Below the pieces are notes generated by a model, which was not told where the DNA came from, ran no database searches, and worked only from the letters and a program-made list of their open reading frames with translations. This document shows, piece after piece, positions 42,167 through 50,727 of a DNA stretch of 64,000 nt; the stretch's first letter is position 1; each line of letters opens with the position of its first letter. Source of the DNA: Brachybacterium muris (GTDB lineage: Bacteria > Actinomycetota > Actinomycetes > Actinomycetales > Dermabacteraceae). The position numbers and the translations under genes were made by a program. The DNA lies in the NCBI RefSeq assembly GCF_016907455.1, contig NZ_JAFBCB010000001.1, positions 2,480,001 through 2,544,000 of the forward strand. The letters run 5' to 3'.

Positions 42167-42589
42167 ATGACGGACCTCCGCGTCGCTCCTGGGCCGGGCG
42201 CTCCCCAGGGGGTCGTGATCCCGGAGGCGGAGCTCGTCGAGCGCTTCACCCATGCCTCGGGACCCGGCGGCCAAGGAGTGAACACCGCTGATTCCCGCGT
42301 GCAGCTCAGCTGGGACCTCGCCGCGAGCACCGCGCTCACCCCGGAGCAGCGGGCGCGGGCCGTCGGCGTTCTCGGCGAGATCCTGCGGATCGAGGCGTCC
42401 GAGCACCGCTCGCAGCACCGCAACCGGGCGGCCGCCCGGGAGCGCCTCGCCGCACGTCTGCGCGAGGCGCTCGCCCCGCCGGTCCCGCGTCGGCCGACGA
42501 AGCGCACGCGCGGCTCGCAGCGCCGCCGGCTCGAGGCGAAGACGCAGCGCGGGGCGACGAAGCAGCTGCGTCGTCGGCCGGATATGTAG
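42167..42589 (+). CDS. arfB: ArfB/YaeJ-like peptidyl-tRNA hydrolase (second copy)
   Basis: 140 residues. The GGQ motif is in ASGPGGQGVNTADSRVQL (about 36-53), followed by ASEHRSQHRNRAAARERLAA and a basic tail (RRPTKRTRGSQRRRLEAKTQ). It is closely related to the copy at 22750-23196. The ATG at 42167 has a near-perfect GGGAGGTGATC ribosome site. The paired 15-bp palindromes in its upstream region suggest regulation that the first copy lacks. Confidence 0.85.
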   Translation: MTDLRVAPGPGAPQGVVIPEAELVERFTHASGPGGQGVNTADSRVQLSWDLAASTALTPEQRARAVGVLGEILRIEASEHRSQHRNRAAARERLAARLREALAPPVPRRPTKRTRGSQRRRLEAKTQRGATKQLRRRPDM

Positions 42590-42636
42590 AGCACGGGTCC
42601 CAGAGGGGTCCCTTCCTGGCGGAATACGCTCTGCCC

Positions 42637-43119
42637 ATGCAAGCACAGCCCGTGTCCTTCACCGAGGTGACCACCTCGGGCCTCGAGTCCTCCCCCGTCG
42701 CCGACGCCCTCGCCGGTCTGCGCGCCAACGAGGCGCGGTACTTCTCGACCAAGTACCGGCACGTCTTCGCCACCGTCCCCGCCGCGGAGGCTCCCGCGAC
42801 CCGCGCCTGGGTCGAGGAGATCCTGCGCTCGGAGCGGGAGATCGTGCCCACCAGCCCCGCGCTCGAGGTGAGCGTCAACGACGTCGAGGGGATCCTCTGG
42901 GTGCACGTCTTCTACGCGTCCGGGCTCGCCGTGAACGTGCTGTGGACGCGCGCGGAGGGCGGCAAGCGGGCGGTCGGGTTCAAGCTCTCCGAGGGCATGG
43001 AGGTCCCTCCCGAGCTGGCGGCCTTCAGGTTCGCGCGCCAGCGATCGAAGCTCGCCGGGGAGATCCGCGGCTCGTTCTTCGTGATCAAGGGAGAGCATCC
43101 GCTGCCCGAGGAGGCATGA
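42637..43119 (+). CDS. Hypothetical 160-residue protein
   Basis: A soluble, alpha+beta protein without signal or membrane segment. Noted stretches: LRANEARYFSTKYRHVFAT near 35, a helix ATRAWVEEILRSEREI near 62, and strands EVSVNDVEGILWVHVFYASGLAVNVLWTR near 82-110. I do not recognise the family. It lies 47 bp after arfB2 on the same strand and could be cotranscribed. Codon use is normal for the window. Confidence 0.6.
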   Translation: MQAQPVSFTEVTTSGLESSPVADALAGLRANEARYFSTKYRHVFATVPAAEAPATRAWVEEILRSEREIVPTSPALEVSVNDVEGILWVHVFYASGLAVNVLWTRAEGGKRAVGFKLSEGMEVPPELAAFRFARQRSKLAGEIRGSFFVIKGEHPLPEEA

Positions 43120-43378
43120 GTCGGGGATGGCGCTGCGGTGACCGGCCGCCATCCCGACCTCCCAAAGCACCTGTGCCAGCAGTCGGGGGTGATGCTCCCG
43201 AGGCCGTCGCCCCCCCCTGTTGCTGAAGCTGGTCCCGCTCGGCCTGCCCGTGATGATCATCTGAGCGGTCACGGTCGAGCACTACCCCGACGGGCTCGGG
43301 GGCTGTCTCGGCTTCCTCGGGACGGGCACCTGCGGCGCACCCCGGCCCGGTCCGACGACGCGACGGCCGACCTCGCCC

Positions 43379-44350
43379 TCAGCTCTCCCCGTCGGCGGGC
43401 ACGAGCCGCGGCACCAGGCGGACCAGCATCACCAGGACGATCAGCTCGACGAGGGTCTGCGTGACCACGGCGAGCGGGGCGAGGGCGTATGCCGCAGGCA
43501 GGGCGAGTGCGAGCGGGAGGACCACGAGCGAGTTCCGGGTGACGCCGCTGAGCACGAGAGCGCGCCGGCCGGGGACGTCGAGGCGGGCGAGCCGGCCCGC
43601 GAGGAGGCCGAAAGCCCCCATCGCCGCGGCGAAGAGGACGTACACCGGCACCGTGCGCAGCAGGTCGCCGAGGCGGTCGCCGACGCCGGCGATCTGGGAG
43701 GCGACGACCACGGCGAGCGTCGCCACCATGAGCGGCACCATCGCATCCTGCATGCCGCCGCCCACCCGACGGGCGAGCGGGCTCCGGCCCGAGGCCCGCC
43801 GGGTGAGCGCCGCCGCGAGGAGCGGCAGCACGATCAGGAACGCGAAGGCCTCGAGGAAGGGCGCGAGGTCGATCGCGCGAGCGAGCTCCTCCCCCGCGAG
43901 CATCCACAGGAAGGCCGGCAGGAGCAGCATCTGGCCGAGCATCAGCAGCGGCGAGGCGGCGACGAGCCGTTCCGCATCTCCGCCCGCGATCCCGGTGAAG
44001 ACGATGACGTAGTCGATGCACGGGGTCAGCAGCACCAGCAGCACGCCGATCAGCAGCGCCCGGTCGTCGGCGACCAGGAGCGAGAGCTGCCAGACGACCA
44101 GCGGCACGAGCACGAAGTTCGTCAGCAGCAGGGTCCCGAGGAAGCGGCGGTCGCGCAGCGCCCCGCCGATCCGCTCGATCGGCAGGCCCAGGAAGGTGGC
44201 GTAGAGCAGGAGCGCCAGCACCCCGGTGACGGCGCGCTCCGCCCCGGGCGCGATCGCAGGGACGGCGAGGCCGACGACGGCGCCGAGCGCCAGTCCCCCG
44301 AGGTAGAGCGGGATCTGGTGGCGCTCCATCCGCTCGACGATCGCGCGCAT
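43379..44350 (-). CDS. Arsenite exporter (Acr3)/bile-acid-sodium-symporter-like membrane protein
   Basis: 323 residues with about ten transmembrane helices. LVLLTPCIDYVIVFTGIAGGDAERL near residue 107 contains the conserved Pro-Cys pair of Acr3-type carriers (usual form TPCTDWVIVFT). A second conserved block, LSGVTRNSLVVLPLALALP near 267, matches BASS/Acr3 helix 9. Arsenic resistance is therefore the best guess, but no arsR or arsC is adjacent. It is preceded, 11 bp away on the same strand, by the chimeric gene at 44362. Confidence 0.75.
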   Translation of the reverse strand: MRAIVERMERHQIPLYLGGLALGAVVGLAVPAIAPGAERAVTGVLALLLYATFLGLPIERIGGALRDRRFLGTLLLTNFVLVPLVVWQLSLLVADDRALLIGVLLVLLTPCIDYVIVFTGIAGGDAERLVAASPLLMLGQMLLLPAFLWMLAGEELARAIDLAPFLEAFAFLIVLPLLAAALTRRASGRSPLARRVGGGMQDAMVPLMVATLAVVVASQIAGVGDRLGDLLRTVPVYVLFAAAMGAFGLLAGRLARLDVPGRRALVLSGVTRNSLVVLPLALALPAAYALAPLAVVTQTLVELIVLVMLVRLVPRLVPADGES

Positions 44351-44361
44351 GCCGCTCCTCC

Positions 44362-44859
44362 TCAGGGCCGGCGGAGGTCGCTCGCCTCCTCCAGCGCCTC
44401 GAATCCTGCCGCACGATAAGTCGCGACCGCCGCCGCGTTCGCCGAGGGTGTGGCGACGATCGCGCCGTCCTCGTCGCGCACCTCGTCGAAACGGGCGCCC
44501 CAGCGCGATCCGGTAGCGAGGATCGCGGAGATCGCGGTGCCGCGCAGAAATGGCTCGGAATTAGGCCACGGGACGCCGAAGGGTGGGACGCGCCGGTTCT
44601 GCGCGATGTCGTCGCACGCGATCCGCAGGGCGACCACCCCCGCTCCCTGCTGGCCGTCCGGCACCTCGACCGCAAGCTCGACCGCCTCCCCCGAGTCGGT
44701 GGAAAGCTTCGACGCCCCCGCGGTGAGCAGGGTGATCGGGCCGCCCTCTGACCGTTTCTCGACCACCATCACCATCCCGCCGATCCTCTCCTCGTGGGCA
44801 AGGGGCTCGGCGCCGAGGGCGTCGAAGACGTGGTTCGGGAAGGCGGGATGCGCGCTCAT
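44362..44859 (-). CDS. Suppressor-of-fused-like domain joined to a GNAT C-terminal remnant
   Basis: 165 residues from ATG 44859 (an upstream in-frame ATG at 44880 is possible). The first 125 residues (HPAFPNHVFDALGAEPLAHEE, VVEKRSEGGPITLLTAGAS, FGVPWPNSEPFLRG) resemble bacterial SUFU-like proteins, which are often immunity proteins in polymorphic toxin loci. The last 35 (SANAAAVATYRAAGFEAL) look like the C-terminal helix and strand of a GNAT acetyltransferase. This is best explained by a deletion fusing two genes. It is in an apparent operon with the Acr3-like gene. Confidence 0.5.
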   Translation of the reverse strand: MSAHPAFPNHVFDALGAEPLAHEERIGGMVMVVEKRSEGGPITLLTAGASKLSTDSGEAVELAVEVPDGQQGAGVVALRIACDDIAQNRRVPPFGVPWPNSEPFLRGTAISAILATGSRWGARFDEVRDEDGAIVATPSANAAAVATYRAAGFEALEEASDLRRP

Positions 44860-44967
44860 CTCCCCAGCCTCGCAGTGCACCGCCGCGACGTGACGGAGTC
44901 CGACGCATCGACCGGCTCGGCCAGGCGCTCCGGAGGGGAGTCGAACGCGAGGAGGACACGAGGAAGA

Positions 44968-46263
44968 TCAGCCTCCCCGGACGCCCGCTCCACGAATGCG
45001 GGCGACGAGGTCGTCCAGCCAGGCACCCACGCTCTGCCGCGCCTCCGGGGTGTCCGGGTACCGGCAACGTAGGTGGATGCCGGAGGTGTCGGTGACGAAC
45101 CACAGCATCACTCCGTCAGTGCGGATGCCGGCGCTGATGTAGTGGGCGTCCAGGCCCCGGGTGTCGATCGTCACCGGCAGGCGACGCATGTCCAGCCACG
45201 ACACGGCCAGCATCCCCGCCGCCTCGGGCATGCCGCCCCACGGAGTCATGAGCTCGGAGAGCGGATGGGAGCCGAGCCGCAGCGACTCCTTGATCGCGGC
45301 GGCACAGGCCGACGGGTCGGGGTCGCCGGATTCCAGCACCGAGTTCGTGATGAACCAGCCGACGCTGTCGTGCCAGCGCTGCTCGTAGCGGCTGTGCACC
45401 GGGAACACGGCTCTCAGCGCCGTGCCCGCGAGCTCCTGGGTGGTGCTCGTCATCGCGGAGATCGTCAGAGCGAGGGTCGAGACCCCCTCCTGCCGCGCCC
45501 GCTCGGAGTAGGCCGCCAGCGCGTCGCCGTCGAGCACGTCCCGGACGACCACCCTCTCGGGATGGACCGACGGATCTCCCAGCGGCAGCGGGAAGCGGGG
45601 CATCGCACCGCCGCCCGCGTCGATGACCTCGCGCCAGCGTCGATGCACCTCCTCCGGCGCCGCGGGACGGTCCCGGAGAGCCTCCGTGTGCTCGACGAAG
45701 GAGGGCACGGGCGCCGGTGCGGGGGACTCGCCGCGCTGGATCCTCTCGAGGGCGGCCAGGAGGTCCCGGACGATGACCAGCATCGACCACATGTCCAGGT
45801 GGGAGTGGTCGGCGGCGACCACGAGCGTGGGCCCGTCGGACGTCTCGATCATGCACAGCCGGTGCGAGGGTCGCGAGAGCGGTCGGCAGTGCGCGTCCAG
45901 GACGTCCTGCAGCGCGGAGCTCAACGACTGCCCGGGCGCGACCTCGTGCTCGACCCAGGTCCCGGGGCCGTACGTGACCTCGTGCAGCGACGCGGGCGCA
46001 TCGCCCCGATCGACGAAGACGGTGCGCAAGGTGCCGTGGGCCCGGACCACCACCGTCCACGCGGCGGCGAGCTCGTCACGATCGAGAGGGCCGGGCAGCC
46101 GGAAGGCGAGAGCCATCCAGGACCCGGGCCGGTCCCCGAGCTGAACGTGCCGTGCCTGGTCGAAGGAGATCGGCAACGACCGTCCGGGCGCTGACGCCTC
46201 GAGATCGATCCCGAGCAGTGGCCCGAACGGCAGCCGCAGGTGGGAGACGTGCGTGAGTCGCAT
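44968..46263 (-). CDS. Stand-alone condensation-domain (NRPS C / PapA-like) acyltransferase
   Basis: 431 residues. The condensation-domain active site is VVAADHSHLDMWSM near residue 147-160 (HxxxD variant: His-Ser-His-Leu-Asp). The floor-loop region has VFPVHSRYEQRWHDSVGWFITN near 285-306 and a bridging C-terminal subdomain. Single C domains of this type esterify or amidate small acceptors, as in PapA-type acyl transfer. No carrier protein, adenylation domain or thioesterase is adjacent, apart from the divergent alpha/beta hydrolase, which starts 47 bp away. The product is unknown. Confidence 0.78.
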   Translation of the reverse strand: MRLTHVSHLRLPFGPLLGIDLEASAPGRSLPISFDQARHVQLGDRPGSWMALAFRLPGPLDRDELAAAWTVVVRAHGTLRTVFVDRGDAPASLHEVTYGPGTWVEHEVAPGQSLSSALQDVLDAHCRPLSRPSHRLCMIETSDGPTLVVAADHSHLDMWSMLVIVRDLLAALERIQRGESPAPAPVPSFVEHTEALRDRPAAPEEVHRRWREVIDAGGGAMPRFPLPLGDPSVHPERVVVRDVLDGDALAAYSERARQEGVSTLALTISAMTSTTQELAGTALRAVFPVHSRYEQRWHDSVGWFITNSVLESGDPDPSACAAAIKESLRLGSHPLSELMTPWGGMPEAAGMLAVSWLDMRRLPVTIDTRGLDAHYISAGIRTDGVMLWFVTDTSGIHLRCRYPDTPEARQSVGAWLDDLVARIRGAGVRGG

Positions 46264-46310
46264 GGCGCTACTATAGGCGTGACCAGCGCAGATGCAGAGG
46301 CGGCGATCAC

Positions 46311-47126
46311 ATGCACAGGATCGAGGTCCCCGGAGCGCAGATCGCCTGGGCGTTCAGCGACGAGTCCGGCCCGCCCGTGGTCCAGCTCCACGGGCTCACC
46401 TCGAGCCGCTCACGCGATCGACTGCTGGATCTCGATCTCGGGCGCGGGCTCTCCGACACGCGCCTGCTGCGCTACGACGCGCGCGGGCACGGGCACTCCA
46501 CCGGCCGTCCGGTCCCGGAGGACTATCTGTGGCCCACCCTCGCCGAGGACCTGCTGCACCTGCTCGAGGTGTGGTTCCCCGGCGAACAGGTGCACGGCGT
46601 GGGCCCCTCGATGGGCGCGGGCACGCTGCTGCACGCTGCAGTGCTGGAGCCCGACCGCTTCAGCGGGTTCACCCTGCTGCTCCCACCGACAGCCTGGGCG
46701 ACGAGAGCGGCGCGGGCCGAGGAGTACCGCAGGGCTGCGACGCTTCTCGAGGCGCACGGCATCGAGCGCATGCTCGCGGCCGACGCCGCGGCCCCGGGCC
46801 CGCCGGCGGCAGCAGGCCGCCCCAACACGGTGCCTCACGTCGCGGCGGACCTCCTACCCGCCGTCTATCGCGGTGCGGCGCTCAGCGACCTCCCGACGCC
46901 GGAGCAGATCGCGCGCCTCACGCAGCCGACCACGGTGCTCGCCTGGATCGACGACCCGGGTCACCCGATCTCGACCGCCGAGGCGCTGGTCTCGCTCATG
47001 CCGAACGCCGCGCTGCAGGTCGCCTCGACACCCGACGAGGTGCGACGGTGGCCGGCCGTGCTCGCCGCCGACATCGCACGGTCGCCCCTCTCCGCCACGG
47101 CGACGCTCAGTCGTCCTCGAGGGTGA
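46311..47126 (+). CDS. Alpha/beta hydrolase, divergent from the condensation-domain gene
   Basis: 271 residues. HGLTSSRSRD near 27 (oxyanion loop), YDARGHGHSTGRP near 55, elbow VGPSMGAGT near 97-105 (Ser nucleophile) and IDDPGHPIS near 222 with the likely Asp and His. The family has no fixed substrate. Shared divergent promoter space with the condensation-domain gene suggests it may act on the ester or amide product. It ends in low-complexity sequence close to the vapBC relic. Confidence 0.8.
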   Translation: MHRIEVPGAQIAWAFSDESGPPVVQLHGLTSSRSRDRLLDLDLGRGLSDTRLLRYDARGHGHSTGRPVPEDYLWPTLAEDLLHLLEVWFPGEQVHGVGPSMGAGTLLHAAVLEPDRFSGFTLLLPPTAWATRAARAEEYRRAATLLEAHGIERMLAADAAAPGPPAAAGRPNTVPHVAADLLPAVYRGAALSDLPTPEQIARLTQPTTVLAWIDDPGHPISTAEALVSLMPNAALQVASTPDEVRRWPAVLAADIARSPLSATATLSRPRG

Positions 47127-47242
47127 ACTCCCCGGCGCCGTCGGTGAACAGGGCGGTCTACCGGGGCGGATCGCGTCCGCTAACGATCGGCCGTGGACCC
47201 GGCCTGCCGACCCGGTGTGGAGGGAGGCCGCGTCCTCGGTGA

Positions 47243-47383
47243 TCAGTCGGCGGCCAGCAGCTCGGCGAGCGTGATGGACGTGATCGCGATGTCGTCCGTC
47301 AATGCCATCATCCGCTCGACGACGCGCGGCTCGGGCGTCGATCGGAAGAGTTCCGAGATGACGTTCGTGTCCAGCACGATCAT
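47243..47383 (-). pseudogene. vapC relic (N-terminal PIN fragment)
   Basis: 46 codons: MIVLDTNVISELFRS to AITSITLAELLAAD, then TGA. It is nearly the same as the start of the intact VapC at 32384-32809 and ends exactly after the second acidic motif. The remaining two thirds of the PIN domain is gone, so there is no toxin activity. It overlaps the antitoxin relic as ATGA. Confidence 0.8.
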
Positions 47384-47590
47384 CCGAAGTCCACCCACCC
47401 TGCGACGTCATCGCGCTCCGGAAGCGTCAGGTCGTCGATGTCGCCGACGTCCCGAGCAGCGTTCAGCAGTGCACTCCGATGTGCGGCCGCCTCGCAGCTC
47501 GCGTGAGGATCTCACGCACCAGCGCTTCCATGGACCGACCATGCTCCTTCGCCCAGAAGGGGCCGACGATCGGGAGCAAGCACATCGGCT
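47380..47590 (-). pseudogene. vapB/fitA relic (frameshifted)
   Basis: Two frames together recall the FitA antitoxin of 32806-33039. AKEHGRSMEALVREILTRAARRPHIG ends in one frame, and LLNAARDVGDIDDLTLPERDD to stop 47380 is in another. The N-terminal DNA-binding strand is replaced by unrelated sequence. Together with the vapC relic it shows a second, dead copy of the vapBC locus 14 kb away. Confidence 0.7.
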
Positions 47591-47668
47591 CAGACGGCAT
47601 GCACCGGGGCGAGTCCGGCACGCTCCGGCTCGACGGAATCGTCAGTGCACCCTCAGCTGACGCTGCGA

Positions 47669-48190
47669 TCAGCCTCCATCGACCATAGGCAGCGCGGCGC
47701 ACTCCGGGGGCGGGTCCGTGCGCAGCCGGCCGTAGGTGTCCACGTCAATCCGCTGCCCGTCGACGAGGAATTTCCCGCGCTCGGTGCCCTCCTTGACGAA
47801 CCCCGCTCTTCTCGCGACGGCGCCCGAGGCCGGGTTGTTCACACGATGCCCGAGCTCGAGCCGTTCGAGGCCGCGCTCGGTGAGCGCCCAGTGCGCGACG
47901 GTTGCGGCGGCGCGGCCGGTGAGCCCGCGTCCGCGCGCGTGGTGCGTCATCCAGTACCAGAACCAGCCGCTGAGGTTCTCCTCGTCGACGGTGACCGCGA
48001 CGAGCCCGATCAGCTCGTCCCCCTCGGCGATCGCCCAGGGCTCGTGAGACGAGTCGTCTGCAAACAGGTGCGCGAGGTAGCGCTCGGCATCCTCCGACGT
48101 GGCCACATCACCCTGGCGGGCCATGTCGTCGGCCGAGGCGAACGCGGCGTGCACCGCCGGGGCGTCGGAGGCGCGAAGCCGGCGCAGCAT
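47669..48190 (-). CDS. GNAT family N-acetyltransferase (RimJ/RimL-like)
   Basis: 173 residues. LRRLRASDAPAVHAAFASADDMARQGD opens the fold. WAIAEGDELIGLVAVTVDEENLSGWFWYWMTHHARGRGLTGRA supplies beta4 and the acetyl-CoA loop (R/Q-x-x-G-x-A variant RGRGLTGRA). LELGHRVNNPASGAVARRAGFVKEGTERGKF is the conserved C-terminal module of RimJ/L-type acetyltransferases. The target is unknown. Its 5' end overlaps the ABM gene by 181 bp, an unusually long overlap. Confidence 0.85.
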   Translation of the reverse strand: MLRRLRASDAPAVHAAFASADDMARQGDVATSEDAERYLAHLFADDSSHEPWAIAEGDELIGLVAVTVDEENLSGWFWYWMTHHARGRGLTGRAAATVAHWALTERGLERLELGHRVNNPASGAVARRAGFVKEGTERGKFLVDGQRIDVDTYGRLRTDPPPECAALPMVDGG

Positions 48191-48546
48191 TGGCGAGGGG
48201 GAACGGCGCTCACCTCGTCGAGCGAATCCCGGGTCGAGATGACGTAGTCCCGTGCGATCCCTGCGGTGGCCTCGAGCCAGCGGCTCGTGCGAACCCTCGC
48301 CTGGTGCGCATCGAACGCCGCACGGTCCACGAACTGCTCGACGACGGTCCAGACCAGCGGGTCCTCGGTCGGCTCGACCTCAAAGCGGAAGCATCCGGGC
48401 TCGGCGCGGGTGAGGGCGATGTGCTCGGGCAGGTGCTGCCGGACCGTGGAGGCCTCGGTGAGGTCAGCGCAGAGGAGCCGCCCGGTGAGCTCGACGACGT
48501 CCGCGCTGTTCTGGTCCCTCGTACCGTCCGTCGGCCTGTCATCCAT
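48010..48546 (-). CDS. ABM-family monooxygenase-like protein with a read-through C-terminal extension
   Basis: 178 residues from ATG 48546. Residues about 18-107 form an ABM domain (ELTGRLLCADLTEAS, HIALTRAEPGCFRFEVEP, DPLVWTVVEQFVDRAAFDAH, TAGIARDYVIS), closely related to the HigA-coupled protein at 33237-33518, which stops right after YVISRGA. Here the frame continues about 70 more codons inside the GNAT gene in another frame. The extension (PPTPRRCTPRSPRP...) is a low-complexity shadow, so a lost stop or frameshift near 48230 is likely. The domain itself may still fold. Confidence 0.65.
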   Translation of the reverse strand: MDDRPTDGTRDQNSADVVELTGRLLCADLTEASTVRQHLPEHIALTRAEPGCFRFEVEPTEDPLVWTVVEQFVDRAAFDAHQARVRTSRWLEATAGIARDYVISTRDSLDEVSAVPPRQCCAGFAPPTPRRCTPRSPRPTTWPARVMWPRRRMPSATSRTCLQTTRLTSPGRSPRGTS

Positions 48547-48683
48547 CGGTTGCCCCTCCCCGGCGCGCTCCGCGCCCAGCCGTCGAGACCCTACTCGCCC
48601 AGGGCTCAGCACGATGCCGTGGATCGCGGGCGCTGACGGGCAGGTGGTGGAGCAGGTCTCCCCAGCCTCGCTACGCTGGAGGA

Positions 48684-49403
48684 ATGGCGACAGTTCTCCT
48701 CGTGCGGCACGGTCGCACCACGGCCAATGCGACGGGCTTCCTGGCGGGCCGAACTCCTGGCGTGAGCCTGGACGATGTGGGACGCGAGCAGGCCGCGCGG
48801 ACCGGCGACAGGATCGCGGCGGTGCCCGTCGCCGCGGTGGTCTCGAGTCCGCTGGACCGCTGCCGGGAGACCGCCCGGGCCATCGTCGAGCGACAGGCGG
48901 TCGCGCCGCCCTCGTCGGTCGAGGACGAGATCACGGAGTGCGACTACGGCCGGTGGCAGGGCCGACGGCTCGACGATCTCGCGAAGGAGGATCTGTGGCG
49001 GACCGTGCAGTCGCATCCCTCCGCGGTCGTCTTCCCCGGCGGCGAGTCGATGGCCAGGATGCAGGCCCGGGCCGTGGCGGCGATCCGGCGCCACGACGCG
49101 GAGGTCGAGTCCGAGCACGGCCCGGGGGCGGTGTGGGTCGCGGTGAGCCACGGCGACCTCCTCAAGGCGATCCTGGCCGATGCGCTCGGCATGCACCTGG
49201 ACATGTTCCAGCGGCTCGAGGCGGGTCCCGCGTCGGTGTCGATCGTGAGCTATGGGGCCGGCAGGCCGCGGGTCCTCGCGACCAACACCGACTCCGGCGA
49301 GCTGTCCTGGCTCGCGACGAGCGTCCCGTCAGCCGAGGCCGCAGTGGGCGGCGGCGCCGGCACTCCCACCGCCGACGGCCCGGCGCCTAGGATCGAGCCA
49401 TGA
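48684..49403 (+). CDS. Histidine phosphatase superfamily protein (MSMEG_4193 type)
   Basis: 239 residues. The phosphohistidine motif LVRHGRTTANATGFLAGRTPGVSLDD is at the N terminus (catalytic His8), SSPLDRCRETARAI near 54 holds further Arg contacts, and WVAVSHGDLLKAI near 152 has the second His. The acid/base Glu is probably in ITECDYGRW. This subfamily sits in a conserved actinobacterial cluster with DUF3090, SCO1664 and mshC. Here its stop overlaps the DUF3090 ATG (ATGA) and the order is kept, but mshC is missing. The substrate is unknown. Confidence 0.9.
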   Translation: MATVLLVRHGRTTANATGFLAGRTPGVSLDDVGREQAARTGDRIAAVPVAAVVSSPLDRCRETARAIVERQAVAPPSSVEDEITECDYGRWQGRRLDDLAKEDLWRTVQSHPSAVVFPGGESMARMQARAVAAIRRHDAEVESEHGPGAVWVAVSHGDLLKAILADALGMHLDMFQRLEAGPASVSIVSYGAGRPRVLATNTDSGELSWLATSVPSAEAAVGGGAGTPTADGPAPRIEP

Positions 49404-49960
49404 CCGACGCTCCCGCCCCTGTCTATGAGTTCGACTGGCCGGACCGCGTCGTCATCGGGACGGTCGGCCTCCCCGGATCCCGCACGTTCTACCTCCAGGC
49501 GCGCACCGGGCCGCGGATCGTGAGCGTCGCCCTCGAGAAGGAGCAGGCGGCGCTGCTCGCGCAGAAGGTCGACGAGATCCTCGACCGGCTCCGTGAGGTC
49601 GAGGGCAACCGCTGGAGCGTGCCCACGAGCACTCCCGTCGAGCTCGTCGACAACGACCCGCTCGACGCCGTCGAGGAGCAGTTCCGCGCCGGCGCCATCG
49701 GCATCGGCTGGGACCCGGCCACGGCCCAGCTGATCCTCGAGGCGCATCCGCTCCCGGACGGCGACGAGCTCGACGAGGATCTCGCGGAGGAGCCACCGGC
49801 GCCGGATGCCGAGATGATGCGGGTGAAGATGCCCGTCGGCACCGCCCGGGCCTTCGCCCGGCGGACCCGCGAGGTCGTGAACGCCGGCCGGCCGCTGTGC
49901 ACGCTCTGCGGCCGGCCCATCGACCCCGAGGGCCACACCTGCACCTTCCCCGAGTTCTGA
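49400..49960 (+). CDS. DUF3090 family protein
   Basis: 186 residues. FDWPDRVVIGTVGLPGSRTFYLQAR at the start and EKEQAALLAQKVDEILDRL near 52 are typical. The end CTLCGRPIDPEGHTCTFPEF contains three Cys and a His that could bind zinc. DUF3090 proteins are actinobacterial and always accompany SCO1664; the role is unknown. It overlaps both neighbours (ATGA and TGATG), so the three genes are translationally coupled. Confidence 0.92.
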   Translation: MTDAPAPVYEFDWPDRVVIGTVGLPGSRTFYLQARTGPRIVSVALEKEQAALLAQKVDEILDRLREVEGNRWSVPTSTPVELVDNDPLDAVEEQFRAGAIGIGWDPATAQLILEAHPLPDGDELDEDLAEEPPAPDAEMMRVKMPVGTARAFARRTREVVNAGRPLCTLCGRPIDPEGHTCTFPEF

Positions 49961-50727
49961 TGACCGCGCCGGAACTGGTGACCGACGAGCTGGTGCTCAC
50001 CGGTCGGCTCACGACGGCGTCGAACGCGACGTTCCTGGGCTCCATCGGCGAGGCGGTCGTCGTCTACAAGCCCGTCGCGGGCGAGGCCCCGCTCTGGGAC
50101 TTCCCCGGCGGCACCCTGGCGCGCCGCGAGGTGGCCGCCCACCTCGTCTCCGAGACCCTCGGCTGGGACATCGTGCCGCGCACCTGGCTGCGCGACGGCC
50201 CGTTCGGCGAGGGGATGGTGCAGCTCTGGCAGGAGCCGGATCCCGACCAGGACGCCGTCAACCTGGTGCCGAAGGACGAGGTGCCGGATGCGGGCTGGCG
50301 GGCCGTCCTCGAGGGCGAGGACCAGGATGGTCAGCAGATCGTCCTGGTCCATGAGGACACGCCCGTGCTGCGGCGCATGGCGGTGTTCGACGCGATCGTC
50401 AACAACGCCGACCGCAAGGGCGACCACGTCCTCGCCATGGCGGGAGGGCACCGCTTCGGCGTCGACCACGGGCTCACCTTCCATCACGAGGACAAGCTGC
50501 GCACCGTCCTGTGGGGGTGGGTGGGCGAGCCGCTGGCCGTCGAGGAGATGGGCGGCATCGGCCGCATCGCCGACGCGCTGAGCGGCGAGCTCGGCCGGTG
50601 CCTCCCGGAGCTGCTCAGCGTCGAGGAGATCGACGCGCTCGCCGCGCGCTGCGCCCGGCTGCGGGCCGACGGGTGCTTCCCGGCTCCGGGCGGGGACATG
50701 CCCGCGGTGCCGTGGCCGCTGTTCTGA
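49960..50727 (+). CDS. SCO1664 family protein (PI3/4-kinase-like fold)
   Basis: 255 residues. GRLTTASNATFLGSIGEAVVVYKP contains a lysine at the nucleotide site. VFDAIVNNADRKGDHVL near 133 and FGVDHGLTFH near 155 correspond to the catalytic loop (N-N-A-D) and the metal-binding DHG of phosphatidylinositol-kinase-like enzymes. It is the last gene of the phosphatase-DUF3090-SCO1664 unit. ATG 49960 overlaps the preceding stop. In most actinobacteria mshC follows; here the DNA runs into 220 bp without a gene and then ychF-tail A. Confidence 0.88.
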   Translation: MTAPELVTDELVLTGRLTTASNATFLGSIGEAVVVYKPVAGEAPLWDFPGGTLARREVAAHLVSETLGWDIVPRTWLRDGPFGEGMVQLWQEPDPDQDAVNLVPKDEVPDAGWRAVLEGEDQDGQQIVLVHEDTPVLRRMAVFDAIVNNADRKGDHVLAMAGGHRFGVDHGLTFHHEDKLRTVLWGWVGEPLAVEEMGGIGRIADALSGELGRCLPELLSVEEIDALAARCARLRADGCFPAPGGDMPAVPWPLF

